Positions 47,334-56,464 of a stretch of DNA of 64,000 bases are shown in pieces. This DNA is from Chelatococcus composti (lineage in GTDB: Bacteria > Pseudomonadota > Alphaproteobacteria > Rhizobiales > Beijerinckiaceae): contig NZ_JACHEH010000007.1 of assembly GCF_014201415.1 (NCBI RefSeq), positions 1 through 64,000 of the forward strand, written 5' to 3'. The first letter of the stretch is position 1. Each line of letters starts with the position of its first letter. The translations under genes and the position numbers were made by a program. The notes below the pieces were generated by a model. It was not told the origin of the DNA. It did no database searches and was given only the letters and a program-made list of their open reading frames with translations.

Positions 47334-49322
47334 TCATGGCCGGAGGGCGCGGCCCTCCCGCGTGCCGGCGAAGATCTCGCGGGCCGAAAGCGGGGTGAGG
47401 GCGCCGCTGCTCCCCAGAACGGTGAGGAGCCGTTCGCAATACTGCCAGACGGCCTCGTCGTGCACGAGGTGATGGGTGAGGAGGCCGATCGGCTCGTCCG
47501 CGTCGGCGAGACCGCCTACGCGCCGCAGGATGGCCTGTGCGAGCCCTGCGAGCAGGCGAGCCGGATCGACGAGGCTGCGGGTGCCACGCCAGTCGATTGG
47601 GTCGACGTGGGTGTTGACGAGCGGCAGGCCGGCCATGTCGGCCGCCGTCCGGTCGCCGAAGAGTGAAAGCCCACTATAGCCTGCACGGGCTAGGGCAGGG
47701 GCGATATCCGGGGTGCACCGGTTCCAGGGTGGCACGAAGGCGGGCACCAGCTTGTCGCCGAAGAGCGCCTGGCCCAGCATCAGGCCGCTGCGCAGGTCGC
47801 GCGTCAGCTCCGTCGGGTCGCGGTGGGGCCCAAACTCGGCCTTCTTCTCGTCAGCCGGGGCGTGATTGGCGTGGGCGAAGCCGTGTACCAGCACCTGCGC
47901 GTGCGGCACTGTGGCGAGCCGCACCGCAAGGTCGTTACCCGTCCGCGACGGGATGGCGGCGATCGCCACCGGCACGCCGGTGCGTTCGGAGAGTGCGAGC
48001 AGCCTGTCGAGGGCCGGCGTCGTATGTGTCGCGTCGTCGTCGCGCCACCACAGGCCGAGCCGCCGGCCGCTGCGGGCGAGCATGTCGAGCGCCTCCTCGA
48101 GCGCGGCCCAGCCGCGCGCCTCACCATCGGTGCCGGCGCGGAGGGGCGCGAGTGGCGCTGCTGCCGGCCGGGGACGCGCGCAGAGCTCCTCGATGATCGC
48201 CGTCGTCCGTTCCACACCGTCGAGCGCGACGGCGAACGCTTCCGGCCGCGGCCGCGACAACGCGCGGCCAATGGCCTCGGCCAGCAGCGGGCCGTCGAGC
48301 GCCGCCTGGGGCACCACCTCTGCGAGACCGGAGGCGGCGAGATGCTCGGCACGCTGGCGCTGCTCGGTCTCGTTGCCTTCCTCGAAGGGCACGAGCACAG
48401 CCCGTGCCCGCGTGCGGATGAGATCCGTCACGGTGTTGTAGCCCGCGAGGCTTACCGAGACGGCGCAGCGCGCGAGCAGGGCCCGGAAGTCAGGGCGCGC
48501 CCGCTCGACGGTGCAGTTGACCGGGGCGGCCGCCGCGAGCTCGTTGAACAATTCTGCATCCACTCCCTGGCCGACGAGCAGGTGAAAGGGACGTTCTGGC
48601 ATGAGACCGGCAGCCGCGATGGCCGCCCGGTAGAGCGGCATGGCGGCTGCGCTGGCGCCGCCTGAGACGAGGACGAAGTCGCCCCGCGGCGCGTCGTCCG
48701 GCTCGGCCTGCTGCGGGCGGTCGGCCCCTTCGTCCACATAACCGGTGTAGTGGAGGAGCGATTGCAGTGCAGTGCTCACCGGCCATGAAGCCGACAGCGG
48801 CAGCACCGCTTCGTCTCCGTGTACGAGGATGCCGTCATAGGCCGACAGAAGCCGCGCCTCCGCCTCTGCAACCCGCTCGGCGCGCGCGGGCGCCACCAGC
48901 ACGTCGCGCACCGAGGCGAGCAGGATCGAGGCAGGCTTCAGCGCGCGGGCGGCTTGAATCAATGTGATGAATTCCGCAGCCAACATCCTGCGGCCGAAGG
49001 GAAAAAGCTCGGTGATCACCGCATCGGGTCGGCCCTCCCTCACGGCGCGGGCGAGGAGATCTGCCCGCTCCTGGAGCAGTGCGGGCGAGGCCTGCTTGCC
49101 GTCGGCGTCGAGAAGGGTGCGGAAGTCGACGCCGTTCGAGCGCAGCGGCGGCAGTTGCAGCAGCTCCACGCCGTCGAGCCGCACCAGCGGCGCGGGCATG
49201 CCGCCGGAGGCGAGGGTGACGCGATGGCCGGCGCGCGCGAGGCCACGGGCGAGCGCTGCCATGCGCGTGAGATGCCCGGCGCCGAGCAGGTGGGTGACGG
49301 CGATGAGAATGTGACGCTTCAA
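47334..49322 (-). CDS. GT28-like glycosyltransferase fused to a polysaccharide deacetylase-like domain
   Basis: The 662-residue protein has two parts. Residues 1-400 form a GT-B glycosyltransferase of MurG/UDP-sugar type: ILIAVTHLLGAGHLTRMAALARGL at the start, a LVSGGASAAAMPLY hinge, and CAVSVSLAGYNTVTDLIRTRARAVLVPFEEGNETEQRQRAEHLA as donor site. After a linker, about 420-640 resembles NodB-type deacetylases: WWRDDDATHT (Asp triplet near 427) takes the place of TFDDG and VHGFAHANHA (about H480, H484, H487) the place of HSxxH, followed by PAFVPPWNRCTPDIAPALARAGYSGLSLFG. It would add a sugar and deacetylate it. It is last in a four-gene operon and overlaps the GT4 gene. Confidence 0.85.
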   Translation of the reverse strand: MKRHILIAVTHLLGAGHLTRMAALARGLARAGHRVTLASGGMPAPLVRLDGVELLQLPPLRSNGVDFRTLLDADGKQASPALLQERADLLARAVREGRPDAVITELFPFGRRMLAAEFITLIQAARALKPASILLASVRDVLVAPARAERVAEAEARLLSAYDGILVHGDEAVLPLSASWPVSTALQSLLHYTGYVDEGADRPQQAEPDDAPRGDFVLVSGGASAAAMPLYRAAIAAAGLMPERPFHLLVGQGVDAELFNELAAAAPVNCTVERARPDFRALLARCAVSVSLAGYNTVTDLIRTRARAVLVPFEEGNETEQRQRAEHLAASGLAEVVPQAALDGPLLAEAIGRALSRPRPEAFAVALDGVERTTAIIEELCARPRPAAAPLAPLRAGTDGEARGWAALEEALDMLARSGRRLGLWWRDDDATHTTPALDRLLALSERTGVPVAIAAIPSRTGNDLAVRLATVPHAQVLVHGFAHANHAPADEKKAEFGPHRDPTELTRDLRSGLMLGQALFGDKLVPAFVPPWNRCTPDIAPALARAGYSGLSLFGDRTAADMAGLPLVNTHVDPIDWRGTRSLVDPARLLAGLAQAILRRVGGLADADEPIGLLTHHLVHDEAVWQYCERLLTVLGSSGALTPLSAREIFAGTREGRALRP

Positions 49323-50449
49323 GGCCGAACTCCGATGGCGGACAGGGCGTCTGCGAGGACGGTGGCGGCGCGTTCGAGCGAGCGCTCGCCGTGGACGAAG
49401 CGGCTTGCCGCGGCTGCCATGTGCCGCCGCCGCACGTCATCCCCGAGGAGGCCGACGATGGCCGTCGCGAAGGCCGCCGCGTCGCGCGCCGGGGTGAGGA
49501 CGCCCGTCTCCCCGTGGCGAACAACGCTCGCAACGCCGCCTTCGTCGCCTGCGACGACTGGACAACCCTCGGCCTGCGCCTCGAGAAACACCATGCCATA
49601 GGCCTCGTTGACTGCTGGCCAGACGAAGAGATCGGCCTCGGCATAGAAATGGGAGAGGATGTTCCTGTCGTCCACGCGCCCGGCAAGGCGCACCCGCTCG
49701 CCGAAGGGAGCGAACAGCGCCTCGACCTCGGTCCGTGCCGGGCCATCGCCGACGATGGTGAGCTGCCACGGCAGCCCGGCGAGCCTGCCGAGCGCCTCCG
49801 CCAGCAGGCGGTAGCTGGCCAGCTTGTCGCCCGGCCGCATCATTGCCACGGTGAGCAGGCGGGCGGGTCGGGCGGCCTTGTCCGCCGGGCCCGCAGCATT
49901 GCCTCCTTTGCGCCCGCTTACGTCGAGAAAGGGTGGAAGATCGACGAGATCCTGCCCCGGCTGGCGGGCTGCCTCCAGCGCCGGGCGGTCGTTGTGCGTC
50001 ATGACGAAGACGAGGCGTGCGGCGTCCAGCGCCCGCTCGGCGCCCTCGTGGCCCACGGCCCACGGTCCGCCGGCGCGTTTGGGTGCGCGCGAGCCCTCCG
50101 CAACGACATAGGGGATGCCGAGCGCTGCGGCGACGCGCGGCCCCGTCCAGTCGGGGGCCTTGTAGTAGACGTGGTAGGTGAACCACGCCCGCGGCCGTTG
50201 CGCCGGGGCGAGGGCGCCGTAGGCTGCTACGAGCCTTTCCGCCTCGCGCTCTCCCTCGGCGCGCAGCCGTGCTTGAATCGTTTTGTCGCCGGATCCGTCG
50301 AACGTCCTGATCCTGCTGGCGATTTCCGGTCGATAGCCGGCCCGTTCCAGCGCCGCGAGGAACAGCCGAGCCATGCGCCGATCGCCGGACGGCGTCGCGT
50401 CGTCCGGGGCCTTGAGCGGTGCGTAGAAGGCCAGGGGGCCGCCGCTCAC
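49319..50449 (-). CDS. glycosyltransferase, GT4 family
   Basis: The 376-residue GT-B enzyme has LAFYAPLKAPDDATPSGDRRMARLFLAAL at the start and, in the donor half, LLTVAMMRPGDKLASYRLLAEALGRL, LTIVGDGPARTEVEALFA and PAVNEAYGMVFLEAQAEGCPVVAGDEGGVASVV with the EX7E pair (E...E in NEAYGMVFLE). It is cytosolic or peripheral to the membrane. Four-base overlaps link it to both neighbours. The acceptor and sugar are unknown. Confidence 0.9.
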   Translation of the reverse strand: MSGGPLAFYAPLKAPDDATPSGDRRMARLFLAALERAGYRPEIASRIRTFDGSGDKTIQARLRAEGEREAERLVAAYGALAPAQRPRAWFTYHVYYKAPDWTGPRVAAALGIPYVVAEGSRAPKRAGGPWAVGHEGAERALDAARLVFVMTHNDRPALEAARQPGQDLVDLPPFLDVSGRKGGNAAGPADKAARPARLLTVAMMRPGDKLASYRLLAEALGRLAGLPWQLTIVGDGPARTEVEALFAPFGERVRLAGRVDDRNILSHFYAEADLFVWPAVNEAYGMVFLEAQAEGCPVVAGDEGGVASVVRHGETGVLTPARDAAAFATAIVGLLGDDVRRRHMAAAASRFVHGERSLERAATVLADALSAIGVRP

Positions 50450-51762
50450 GGCCGTGCCTCCTCCTTCTCGGTCTTGGCGGCGCCCTGGTCGGTCGCCACG
50501 CTGAGGCTGGCGCGCAGGAGCGCTGCGATGCGCGCGATGCCGCCGTCGGCGGAGAAGTCGTTCCGCAACCGCTCATAGGCGGCCATGCCGAGCCGGTGGC
50601 GCACCTGCGGGTCTCGGGCGAGCAGGTTGAGGGCGTTGGCGAGGCTCTCCCAGTCACCCGGCGGCGTCAGCCAGCCCTCGCGGTCGTGGCGGATGAACTC
50701 GGGAATGCCGGAGAAGTCGGTGGCGATGATGGCGAGGCCCTGGCTCGCCGCCTCCATGACAACGTTGGGCAGCCCGTCACGGTCGCCGCTTTTGGCTTCC
50801 TTGGCCGGCAGCACGAAAATATCCGCCTCGCGCATGAGGCTGATGACGTCCGGTTGCGCCTTGGCGCCGAGGAAGATGACCTTGTGGCCGATGCCCTTGG
50901 CCGCGGCCTGCTGCTTGAGGCTGGCCAGCAGCTCGCCGCTGCCGATGTGTGCGAAGCGCCAGTGCAGCCCCTCCGGCAGCGCGGCGAGGGCGCTGAGCAG
51001 GTCGTCGTAACCCTTCTTCGCCACCGCCCGTCCCACGGAGATGATGCGGACAGGATCGGCAGGATCGCTGCCGTCTCGCGGCGGGCGCCCTTTTGGCGGG
51101 GCTGGAAAGCGCGAGAGATCAAGCCCGTGGTAGACGAGGCGCACATGCCCGGCGTCCGGCGCCAGGGCGGCGAGGTGGCGGTGCCCCGTCTCGGTGCAGG
51201 TGACGCCCCAGGCGCTCTCGGCGATCTTCTCGCGCTTCTCCCACTCCGGCGTCGTCCAGATGTCCTTGGCGTGGGCCGAGAAGCTGAAGGAGAGACCCGT
51301 CAGCAGGCTCGTATAGCGCACGACCGAGGCGGGCGTGTGCAGGTAGTGGACATGGAGGTGGCGGATGTCCGGCGGCAGCTCGCGGGCCATGACCAGTGCC
51401 TGCCCGAGGCGCCGGCCGCGGTTGGGCGTGAAATCGCGTTTCAGGTCGCGCCAAAAGGCCGACAGGAGCTTGCCGAGCCGCGGATTGCGCAGGGCAGCGA
51501 GGGCGCCGCGCAGCACCCGCAGCGGCTCCTGGTAGAGATATTCGGGCAGATAGGTGACGGGCGCCGCGATCTGCCGGTGCATGGGGTGGCTGACGCGCTC
51601 TGTCGGGTGGCGCAGGGACCAGATGGCGAGGTCGAGGCCGTTGCGCTCCAGCCCGAGAATTTCCTGGGCGATGAAGGTCTCGGACAGGCGCGGGTAGCCC
51701 TTCACCACGATGGCGACGCGCGACGGCGGCGAAGCGCCGCGAGGGGAACCCTGCTTCGTCAT
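50446..51762 (-). CDS. glycosyltransferase, GT4 family (colanic acid type)
   Basis: The 438-residue GT-B enzyme resembles the WcaL/AmsK-type group: VAIVVKGYPRLSETFIAQEILGLERNGLDLAIWSLRHPTE at the start, HLHVHYLHTPASVVRYTSLLTGLSFSFSAHAKDIWT, then IISVGRAVAKKGYDDLLSAL and PAKEAKSGDRDGLPNVVMEAASQGLAIIATDFSGIPEFI. Such enzymes build EPS side chains. The ATG at 51762 follows the previous stop by five bases, and the next gene overlaps by four. Confidence 0.9.
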   Translation of the reverse strand: MTKQGSPRGASPPSRVAIVVKGYPRLSETFIAQEILGLERNGLDLAIWSLRHPTERVSHPMHRQIAAPVTYLPEYLYQEPLRVLRGALAALRNPRLGKLLSAFWRDLKRDFTPNRGRRLGQALVMARELPPDIRHLHVHYLHTPASVVRYTSLLTGLSFSFSAHAKDIWTTPEWEKREKIAESAWGVTCTETGHRHLAALAPDAGHVRLVYHGLDLSRFPAPPKGRPPRDGSDPADPVRIISVGRAVAKKGYDDLLSALAALPEGLHWRFAHIGSGELLASLKQQAAAKGIGHKVIFLGAKAQPDVISLMREADIFVLPAKEAKSGDRDGLPNVVMEAASQGLAIIATDFSGIPEFIRHDREGWLTPPGDWESLANALNLLARDPQVRHRLGMAAYERLRNDFSADGGIARIAALLRASLSVATDQGAAKTEKEEARP

Positions 51763-51767
51763 ATCGC

Positions 51768-53048
51768 TTATTCGGCGGCCTGGCTCATCGCCCCCGTGCC
51801 GCGCTGCGCGAGCCACGAGGAAAAGCGCTGCTGGATGACGTCGAGCCCGTCGAGGAGGCCTGGCACGGTTACTTCCGACGGGCGTTTCTGTTCCGGCAGC
51901 CGGTCGATGGCGCGCGCCATCCGCTCGGGGTCGCGCCGGCCGTTCTCATGCACAAGCATGTTGACGAGTCCGAGCCGCTCGGCCTGCACGGCGCGGATAT
52001 ACTGCTCGCGCCGCGGGCTGGTGCGCGGCACGATGAGCGTGGGCTTGTCGAGCGACAGCACCTCGCAGAACGTGTTGTAGCCGCCCATGGCGACGACGGC
52101 CGTGGCGCGGCTCATCAGCACTTCAAGCTTGGTGTCGAATGCAATGGCGTCGAGCTTGGGGTTGCGTGCGATGCGTTCCATGAAGCCGCGTCGCGTGTCG
52201 CGGTTGATAAAGGGGCCGAAGACGATGACCGCCGGAAGTTCCGGCGGCCTGGAGGTCTCGTAGGCGGAGATCGTCCAGTCGATGAGGTCGTCTCCGTCGC
52301 CGCCCCCGCCCGTGGTGACGAGCACGAACGGCCCTTTCGTGATCCTGGGATAGCGCGTCAGGCCGGGCTCCTGCGGCAGGCTGCGGCGCAGGTAGCCGGT
52401 GTAGGTGATGCGCCTCGTGATGTCTTCGCCGAGCGGCAGGGCAGCGAGCGGCTCGTAGATCTCGCGCAGGCCGTAGACCCACACCTCATCATAGTAGCGC
52501 TCCAGCACCTCGGCAGCGCCCTTGCGCTCCCACTCGGGCACTAGCAGGGCCGGTTCGTCCATCACGTCGCGCACGCCGAGCACGATGCGCGCCCCCGTGC
52601 CCTGCAGACGCTCGAGCGCGGGCACGATCTCGCCGCGGAAACCCGTCGGCTCCTTGTCCACGATGACGAGGTCCGGCCGGAAGGTGCGGGCCGTCTGCTC
52701 GATGATGGCGCTGCGCAGGCCGATGGCTTCCTCGAGATGCACCTGGAGATTGAGGCTGCGGTAGTCCCCGTCCGGCTGCTTCACGACGCCGGGCACCCGC
52801 ACGTAGTCGACCCCCGAGCCGAACTCGAAATTGCCGATGACGGGAGAGCCCGAGATGATGACCACCGAAACGCCGGGCCGCTCGGCCACAAGCGCGTTGG
52901 CGATGGCGCGCGAACGCCTCAGATGCCCAAGGCCGAACGTATCGTGGCTGTAGATGAGGACACGCGCATGCTGGTCTTGATCGGCATGCGGGCTGTACCC
53001 ATCTTGCCCGGGGTTCAGCAACAGGGGGCCCATCTCTGCTGCCTTCAT
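51768..53048 (-). CDS. GT28-like (MurG-type) glycosyltransferase
   Basis: The 426-residue protein has RVLIYSHDTFGLGHLRRSRAIANALVAERPGVSVVIISG at the start and a donor region GPFVLVTTGGGGDGDDLIDW, TKLEVLMSRATAVVAMGGYNTFCEVLSLDKPTLIVPRTSPRREQYIRAVQAERLG. It is related in fold to the N-terminal half of the 47.3-kb fusion. AGGAGG lies six bases before the ATG. As the first gene it sets the operon promoter in the 53049-53225 region. The product is not identified; a short lipid-linked oligosaccharide is plausible. Confidence 0.87.
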   Translation of the reverse strand: MKAAEMGPLLLNPGQDGYSPHADQDQHARVLIYSHDTFGLGHLRRSRAIANALVAERPGVSVVIISGSPVIGNFEFGSGVDYVRVPGVVKQPDGDYRSLNLQVHLEEAIGLRSAIIEQTARTFRPDLVIVDKEPTGFRGEIVPALERLQGTGARIVLGVRDVMDEPALLVPEWERKGAAEVLERYYDEVWVYGLREIYEPLAALPLGEDITRRITYTGYLRRSLPQEPGLTRYPRITKGPFVLVTTGGGGDGDDLIDWTISAYETSRPPELPAVIVFGPFINRDTRRGFMERIARNPKLDAIAFDTKLEVLMSRATAVVAMGGYNTFCEVLSLDKPTLIVPRTSPRREQYIRAVQAERLGLVNMLVHENGRRDPERMARAIDRLPEQKRPSEVTVPGLLDGLDVIQQRFSSWLAQRGTGAMSQAAE

Positions 53049-53225
53049 CGGCAGCCTCCTGGTCAGTCGCGGTTGGTGTAGCCTAGGGGGCAAGGGTCGT
53101 TTGCGCCCTTATCTAATTCTTCTAGCATGCAGCCGGGCGCGCATCCCTGTCCTCGAGCAAGACTCCCTCCTGGGCGTATGTCACGGACAGTGGCAACGCC
53201 TGCAGCTTGAATCAAGGAGAAAGGC
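53049..53225. promoter_or_regulatory. divergent promoter region between glycan and pseudo-ABC operons
   Basis: All 177 bases lie between the start of the leftward glycosyltransferase operon and the rightward ABC/cNMP/cyclase operon, so both promoters must be here. The centre is relatively AT-rich (CCCTTATCTAATTCTTCTAG around 53107-53126). I find no TGTGA-N6-TCACA CRP-type site. No hairpin terminator is present. Confidence 0.55.
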
Positions 53226-55952
53226 TTGGACAAGAGCCTGTTTCGCTACATTTGGCGATTTTCCAAGCGCGAACAGCTCGCGATCTTCGCGGTCGTGATC
53301 GCCTCCTTGCCATTCTATTTCTGGTCGCTCGACCTGCCGAAGCGCATCGTCAACGACGCGATTCAGGGCGGTGCCTTCGCCGAGGGTGCCGCTGAAGCCC
53401 GGTTTTTCATCATCGCCTTCGACCTGCCCGCCTTCATGGGCGGGGGCGCGGTTGAGCTGTTCGAGGGCTTCCGTGTCGACCAGCTGGGCCTGCTCTTCGG
53501 CCTGTCGATGCTGTTCCTCGCCCTCGTCCTCATCAACGGCGCGTTCAAGTATGTGATCAACGTTGCCAAGGGGGCGCTCGGCGAGCGGATGCTGCGCCGG
53601 CTGCGATTCGACCTCTTCTCGACGACGCTGCGCTTCACCCCCTCGACGCTGCGCACCGTGAAGTCGTCCGAGACGGCGACCATCATCAAGGACGAGGTCG
53701 AGCCCATCGGCGGCTTCATCGGCGATGCCTTTGTCCAGCCCCTGTTTCTCGGCACCCAGGCCGCGACGGCCATGGCCTTCATCCTCATCCAGAACGTGTG
53801 GCTCGGCCTTCTCGCCGCAGCGGTGGTGGGGGTGCAGTTCGTCGTCATCCCGCGCATGCGGCGCGTCCAGCTGCGCCTCGGCAAGGAGCGGCAGATCGCC
53901 TCCCGCAAGCTCGCCGGGCGCATCGCCGAGATCGTCGATTGCATGGAGGCCGTGCACGTCCATGACGCCACTGCCTGGGAAAAGGCGGAGATCGGCGAAC
54001 GGCTGCACCACCTCTTCGACCTGCGCTTCCGCATCTACAAGTGGAAGTTCATGGTCAAGTTCATCAACAACCTTCTCGCGCAGATCACGCCCTTCCTTTT
54101 CTATGCCATCGGCGGCTATCTCGCACTCAAGGGCCAGCTCGACATCGGCCAGCTCGTCGCCGTCATCGGCGCCTACCGGGACCTGCCGCCGCCGCTGAAG
54201 GAGCTGATCGACTGGGACCAGCAGCGCCTCGACGTGCAGATCAAGTATGATCAGATCATCCAGCAGTTCCTGCCGGACAAGCTCGTCCCGCTCGATGTCC
54301 TTGCCGCGCCGGAGACGGACGACGGGCCGCTCGCGGGCCCCATCGTCGTCGACCGCCTGCGCATCTCCGACCCGCACGGCTCCGTCCTCGTCGAGGATTT
54401 TTCCTTCGAGCTGCCGTTTCCGGTGCGGCTCGCAATTGTCGGCAACGGCGGCCCGGGGCCGAGCACGCTGGCGCGGGCGCTTGCCCGCCGGCACGACGAA
54501 TATGCCGGGCGCATCACGATCGCGGGGCGCGATCTCGGACGCATTCCCGAGAGCCAGCTCGGCCGCTATCTCGCCTATGCAGGGTCGGAGCCCGCCCTCT
54601 TCCCCGGATCGCTCAGGGAAAACCTCATCTACGGCCTGCGCAACCGGCCCGTCCGGCGCATTCCGGACGACGGGCCGCAGGCGCGCCGCCGGCGCATGGA
54701 GGCCGAGCGCACGGGCAATCCCGTCGACCGGCTCGATGACGAGTGGATCGACTACGAGCGCCTCGGCGTGAAGGATGCCGACGGGCTCGACGGCGTCCTG
54801 CTCGCGGCACTCGGCAGGATCGGCATGCGCGAGGACGTCTACCGCTTCGGCCTGCTCGGCCGCGTGTCCAGCCAGCGCATGCCCGACCTTGCCGGAAAGG
54901 TCGTTGAGGCGCGCCGCCGCCTGCGCACGATGCTGGCCGAACAGGGCATCGAGAACCTCGTCGAGCCCTTCGATCCCGCGCGCTACAACGCCCAGGCCAG
55001 CATCGGCGAGAACCTGTTGTTCGGCGTCGCTGTCGGGCCCGCCTTCACGGGGCGGGGGCGGGCGGTGAACCCGGTGGTGCGCAAGGCGCTCAGCCGCGGC
55101 GGGCTGACGGACGACCTCGTCGTCATCGGCGCACGCATCACCGAGACGATGACGGAGATCTTCCGCGACCTGCCGCCGGGCCATCCGCTCTTCGAGCAGT
55201 TCTCCTTCATCGATGCGGACGAACTGCCCGACTACGAGGATATCCTGCGGCGCATCGCGGCCAAGGGGCTGAAGAGCCTCATCGGGGAAGACCGCTCGCG
55301 TCTCATAGCCCTCGCACTCGACTACATCGAGCCGCGCCACCGCCTCGGTCTTCTCGACGACCGGCTGCGGCAGGCGATCGTCGCGGCCCGTGCCATCTTC
55401 CGGCAAGAGCTCGATGGTTCCGTCTGGGCGCGCCAGCTCGACCTCTACGATCCCGAGCGGGTGTGCGATGCCGCCCCCCTGCGCGAGAACTTGCTCTTCG
55501 GCCGCATTGCGCATGGCATCGCCGACGCCCAGTCGCGCGTCATGGGCGTGGTGAGCGCCGTGGTCGACGAGCTGGGCCTGCGCGAGGAGGTGGAGAAGGT
55601 GGGGCTCGGCTTCCAGGTCGGCCCCGGGGGGCGGCTTCTGGCCCCCCACCAGCGGGCCGGCGTCAATCTGGTGCGATGCCTCATCAAGAAGCCCGACATA
55701 CTCATTCTCGACGGCGCGCTGGTGGCCTATGGTGAGGAGCAGGCGCGGCGCATCCGTGAGGGCCTTCTGGCGATGTTCGAGGATCGCTGTTTGATCGCGG
55801 TGCTACGGGATGAAGCGCAGGCCGAGGGGTTCGATGCGCTCATCGTGTTCGAGGGAGCAAGGGCGGAGCTGCGGCGCTGCCCGGCCGGCGGTGCGAGCCG
55901 ACGCGACGCCGGCTCCGCTGCGGCGGCCGGTGCTGTAGGGGGACACGGATGA
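53226..55952 (+). CDS. degenerate ABC-exporter-like protein (pseudo-ATPase)
   Basis: The 908-residue protein starts at a TTG with AAGGAG seven bases upstream. Residues 1-330 look like an exporter transmembrane domain with about five to six helices (FAVVIASLPFYFWSL, LGLLFGLSMLFLALVLINGAFKYV, FFLYAIGGYLAL region). The rest has the order of an ABC ATPase but broken motifs: Walker A is GNGGPGPS (406-413, Lys replaced by Pro412), the signature region reads GPGGRLLAPHQR, and Walker B is ILILDGAL with Gly830 instead of the catalytic Glu. About 300 extra residues between Walker A and B include three ENLxxG segments (near 466, 590 and 753). ATP hydrolysis is improbable; a scaffolding or sensing role is inferred. 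Confidence 0.88.
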   Translation: MDKSLFRYIWRFSKREQLAIFAVVIASLPFYFWSLDLPKRIVNDAIQGGAFAEGAAEARFFIIAFDLPAFMGGGAVELFEGFRVDQLGLLFGLSMLFLALVLINGAFKYVINVAKGALGERMLRRLRFDLFSTTLRFTPSTLRTVKSSETATIIKDEVEPIGGFIGDAFVQPLFLGTQAATAMAFILIQNVWLGLLAAAVVGVQFVVIPRMRRVQLRLGKERQIASRKLAGRIAEIVDCMEAVHVHDATAWEKAEIGERLHHLFDLRFRIYKWKFMVKFINNLLAQITPFLFYAIGGYLALKGQLDIGQLVAVIGAYRDLPPPLKELIDWDQQRLDVQIKYDQIIQQFLPDKLVPLDVLAAPETDDGPLAGPIVVDRLRISDPHGSVLVEDFSFELPFPVRLAIVGNGGPGPSTLARALARRHDEYAGRITIAGRDLGRIPESQLGRYLAYAGSEPALFPGSLRENLIYGLRNRPVRRIPDDGPQARRRRMEAERTGNPVDRLDDEWIDYERLGVKDADGLDGVLLAALGRIGMREDVYRFGLLGRVSSQRMPDLAGKVVEARRRLRTMLAEQGIENLVEPFDPARYNAQASIGENLLFGVAVGPAFTGRGRAVNPVVRKALSRGGLTDDLVVIGARITETMTEIFRDLPPGHPLFEQFSFIDADELPDYEDILRRIAAKGLKSLIGEDRSRLIALALDYIEPRHRLGLLDDRLRQAIVAARAIFRQELDGSVWARQLDLYDPERVCDAAPLRENLLFGRIAHGIADAQSRVMGVVSAVVDELGLREEVEKVGLGFQVGPGGRLLAPHQRAGVNLVRCLIKKPDILILDGALVAYGEEQARRIREGLLAMFEDRCLIAVLRDEAQAEGFDALIVFEGARAELRRCPAGGASRRDAGSAAAAGAVGGHG

Positions 55953-56392
55953 CACTCGATTCGGAAGTTCAATCGCTGCGGCAGGTGCCGATGTTCCGGG
56001 ACATCGATCCCGCGCGGCTCAAGCTTCTCGCCTTCACCGGCGAGCGGGTGCATTTCTCCGCCGGGCAACTGTTCTTCCGGCAGGGCGATGCGGCCGATGC
56101 CGCCTATGTCATCCTCGAAGGCCAGGCGGAGGTGACGCTCGACACGCCCTCGGGCCCGCTGAAGGTGGCCGAGCTCGCCCGCAACGACGTTGTCGGCGAG
56201 ATGGGCATCCTGTCCGACACGCCGCGCTCGGCGACGGTGACAGCGGCGACGCCGGTCGTCGCCCTGCGGATCGACAAGCGGGTCTTCCTCGAGCTGCTCA
56301 ACCAGTTCCCGCAGATGTCGATTGCCGTCATGCGCGAGCTCGCCAAGCGGCTGGAGCGGACCAACGCGCGTCTCGTGCGCAGTAACTCCTGA
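55949..56392 (+). CDS. single-domain cyclic-nucleotide-binding protein
   Basis: The 147-residue protein is one cNMP-binding domain: VPMFRDIDPARLKLLAFTGERVHFSAGQLFFRQGDAADAAYVILEGQAEV, then the phosphate-binding cassette with G83-E84 (VVGEMGIL) and R93-S94-A95 (TPRSATVTA). The Arg that contacts the cyclic phosphate is present, so cAMP or cGMP binding is likely. There is no DNA-binding helix-turn-helix and no kinase or channel domain, so it must act through protein contacts. It overlaps the ABC gene by four bases and precedes an adenylate cyclase, making both plausible partners. Confidence 0.93.
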   Translation: MTLDSEVQSLRQVPMFRDIDPARLKLLAFTGERVHFSAGQLFFRQGDAADAAYVILEGQAEVTLDTPSGPLKVAELARNDVVGEMGILSDTPRSATVTAATPVVALRIDKRVFLELLNQFPQMSIAVMRELAKRLERTNARLVRSNS

Positions 56393-56464
56393 TAAGGGGC
56401 GCGGTTCGCCCCGGCGCCCGCCGGCGCTAACATGGCCCCGGCGAGGCAAGTGGCGGGGCGAAAC

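Noticed and set aside
53049-53225. CRP/cAMP operator in the divergent region
   Set aside because: No TGTGA-N6-TCACA-like sequence was found despite the cAMP genes next to it.
53181-55649. 822-codon minus-strand frame opposite the pseudo-ABC gene
   Set aside because: Same effect; the plus strand has membrane helices, family motifs and start-stop coupling to the next gene.
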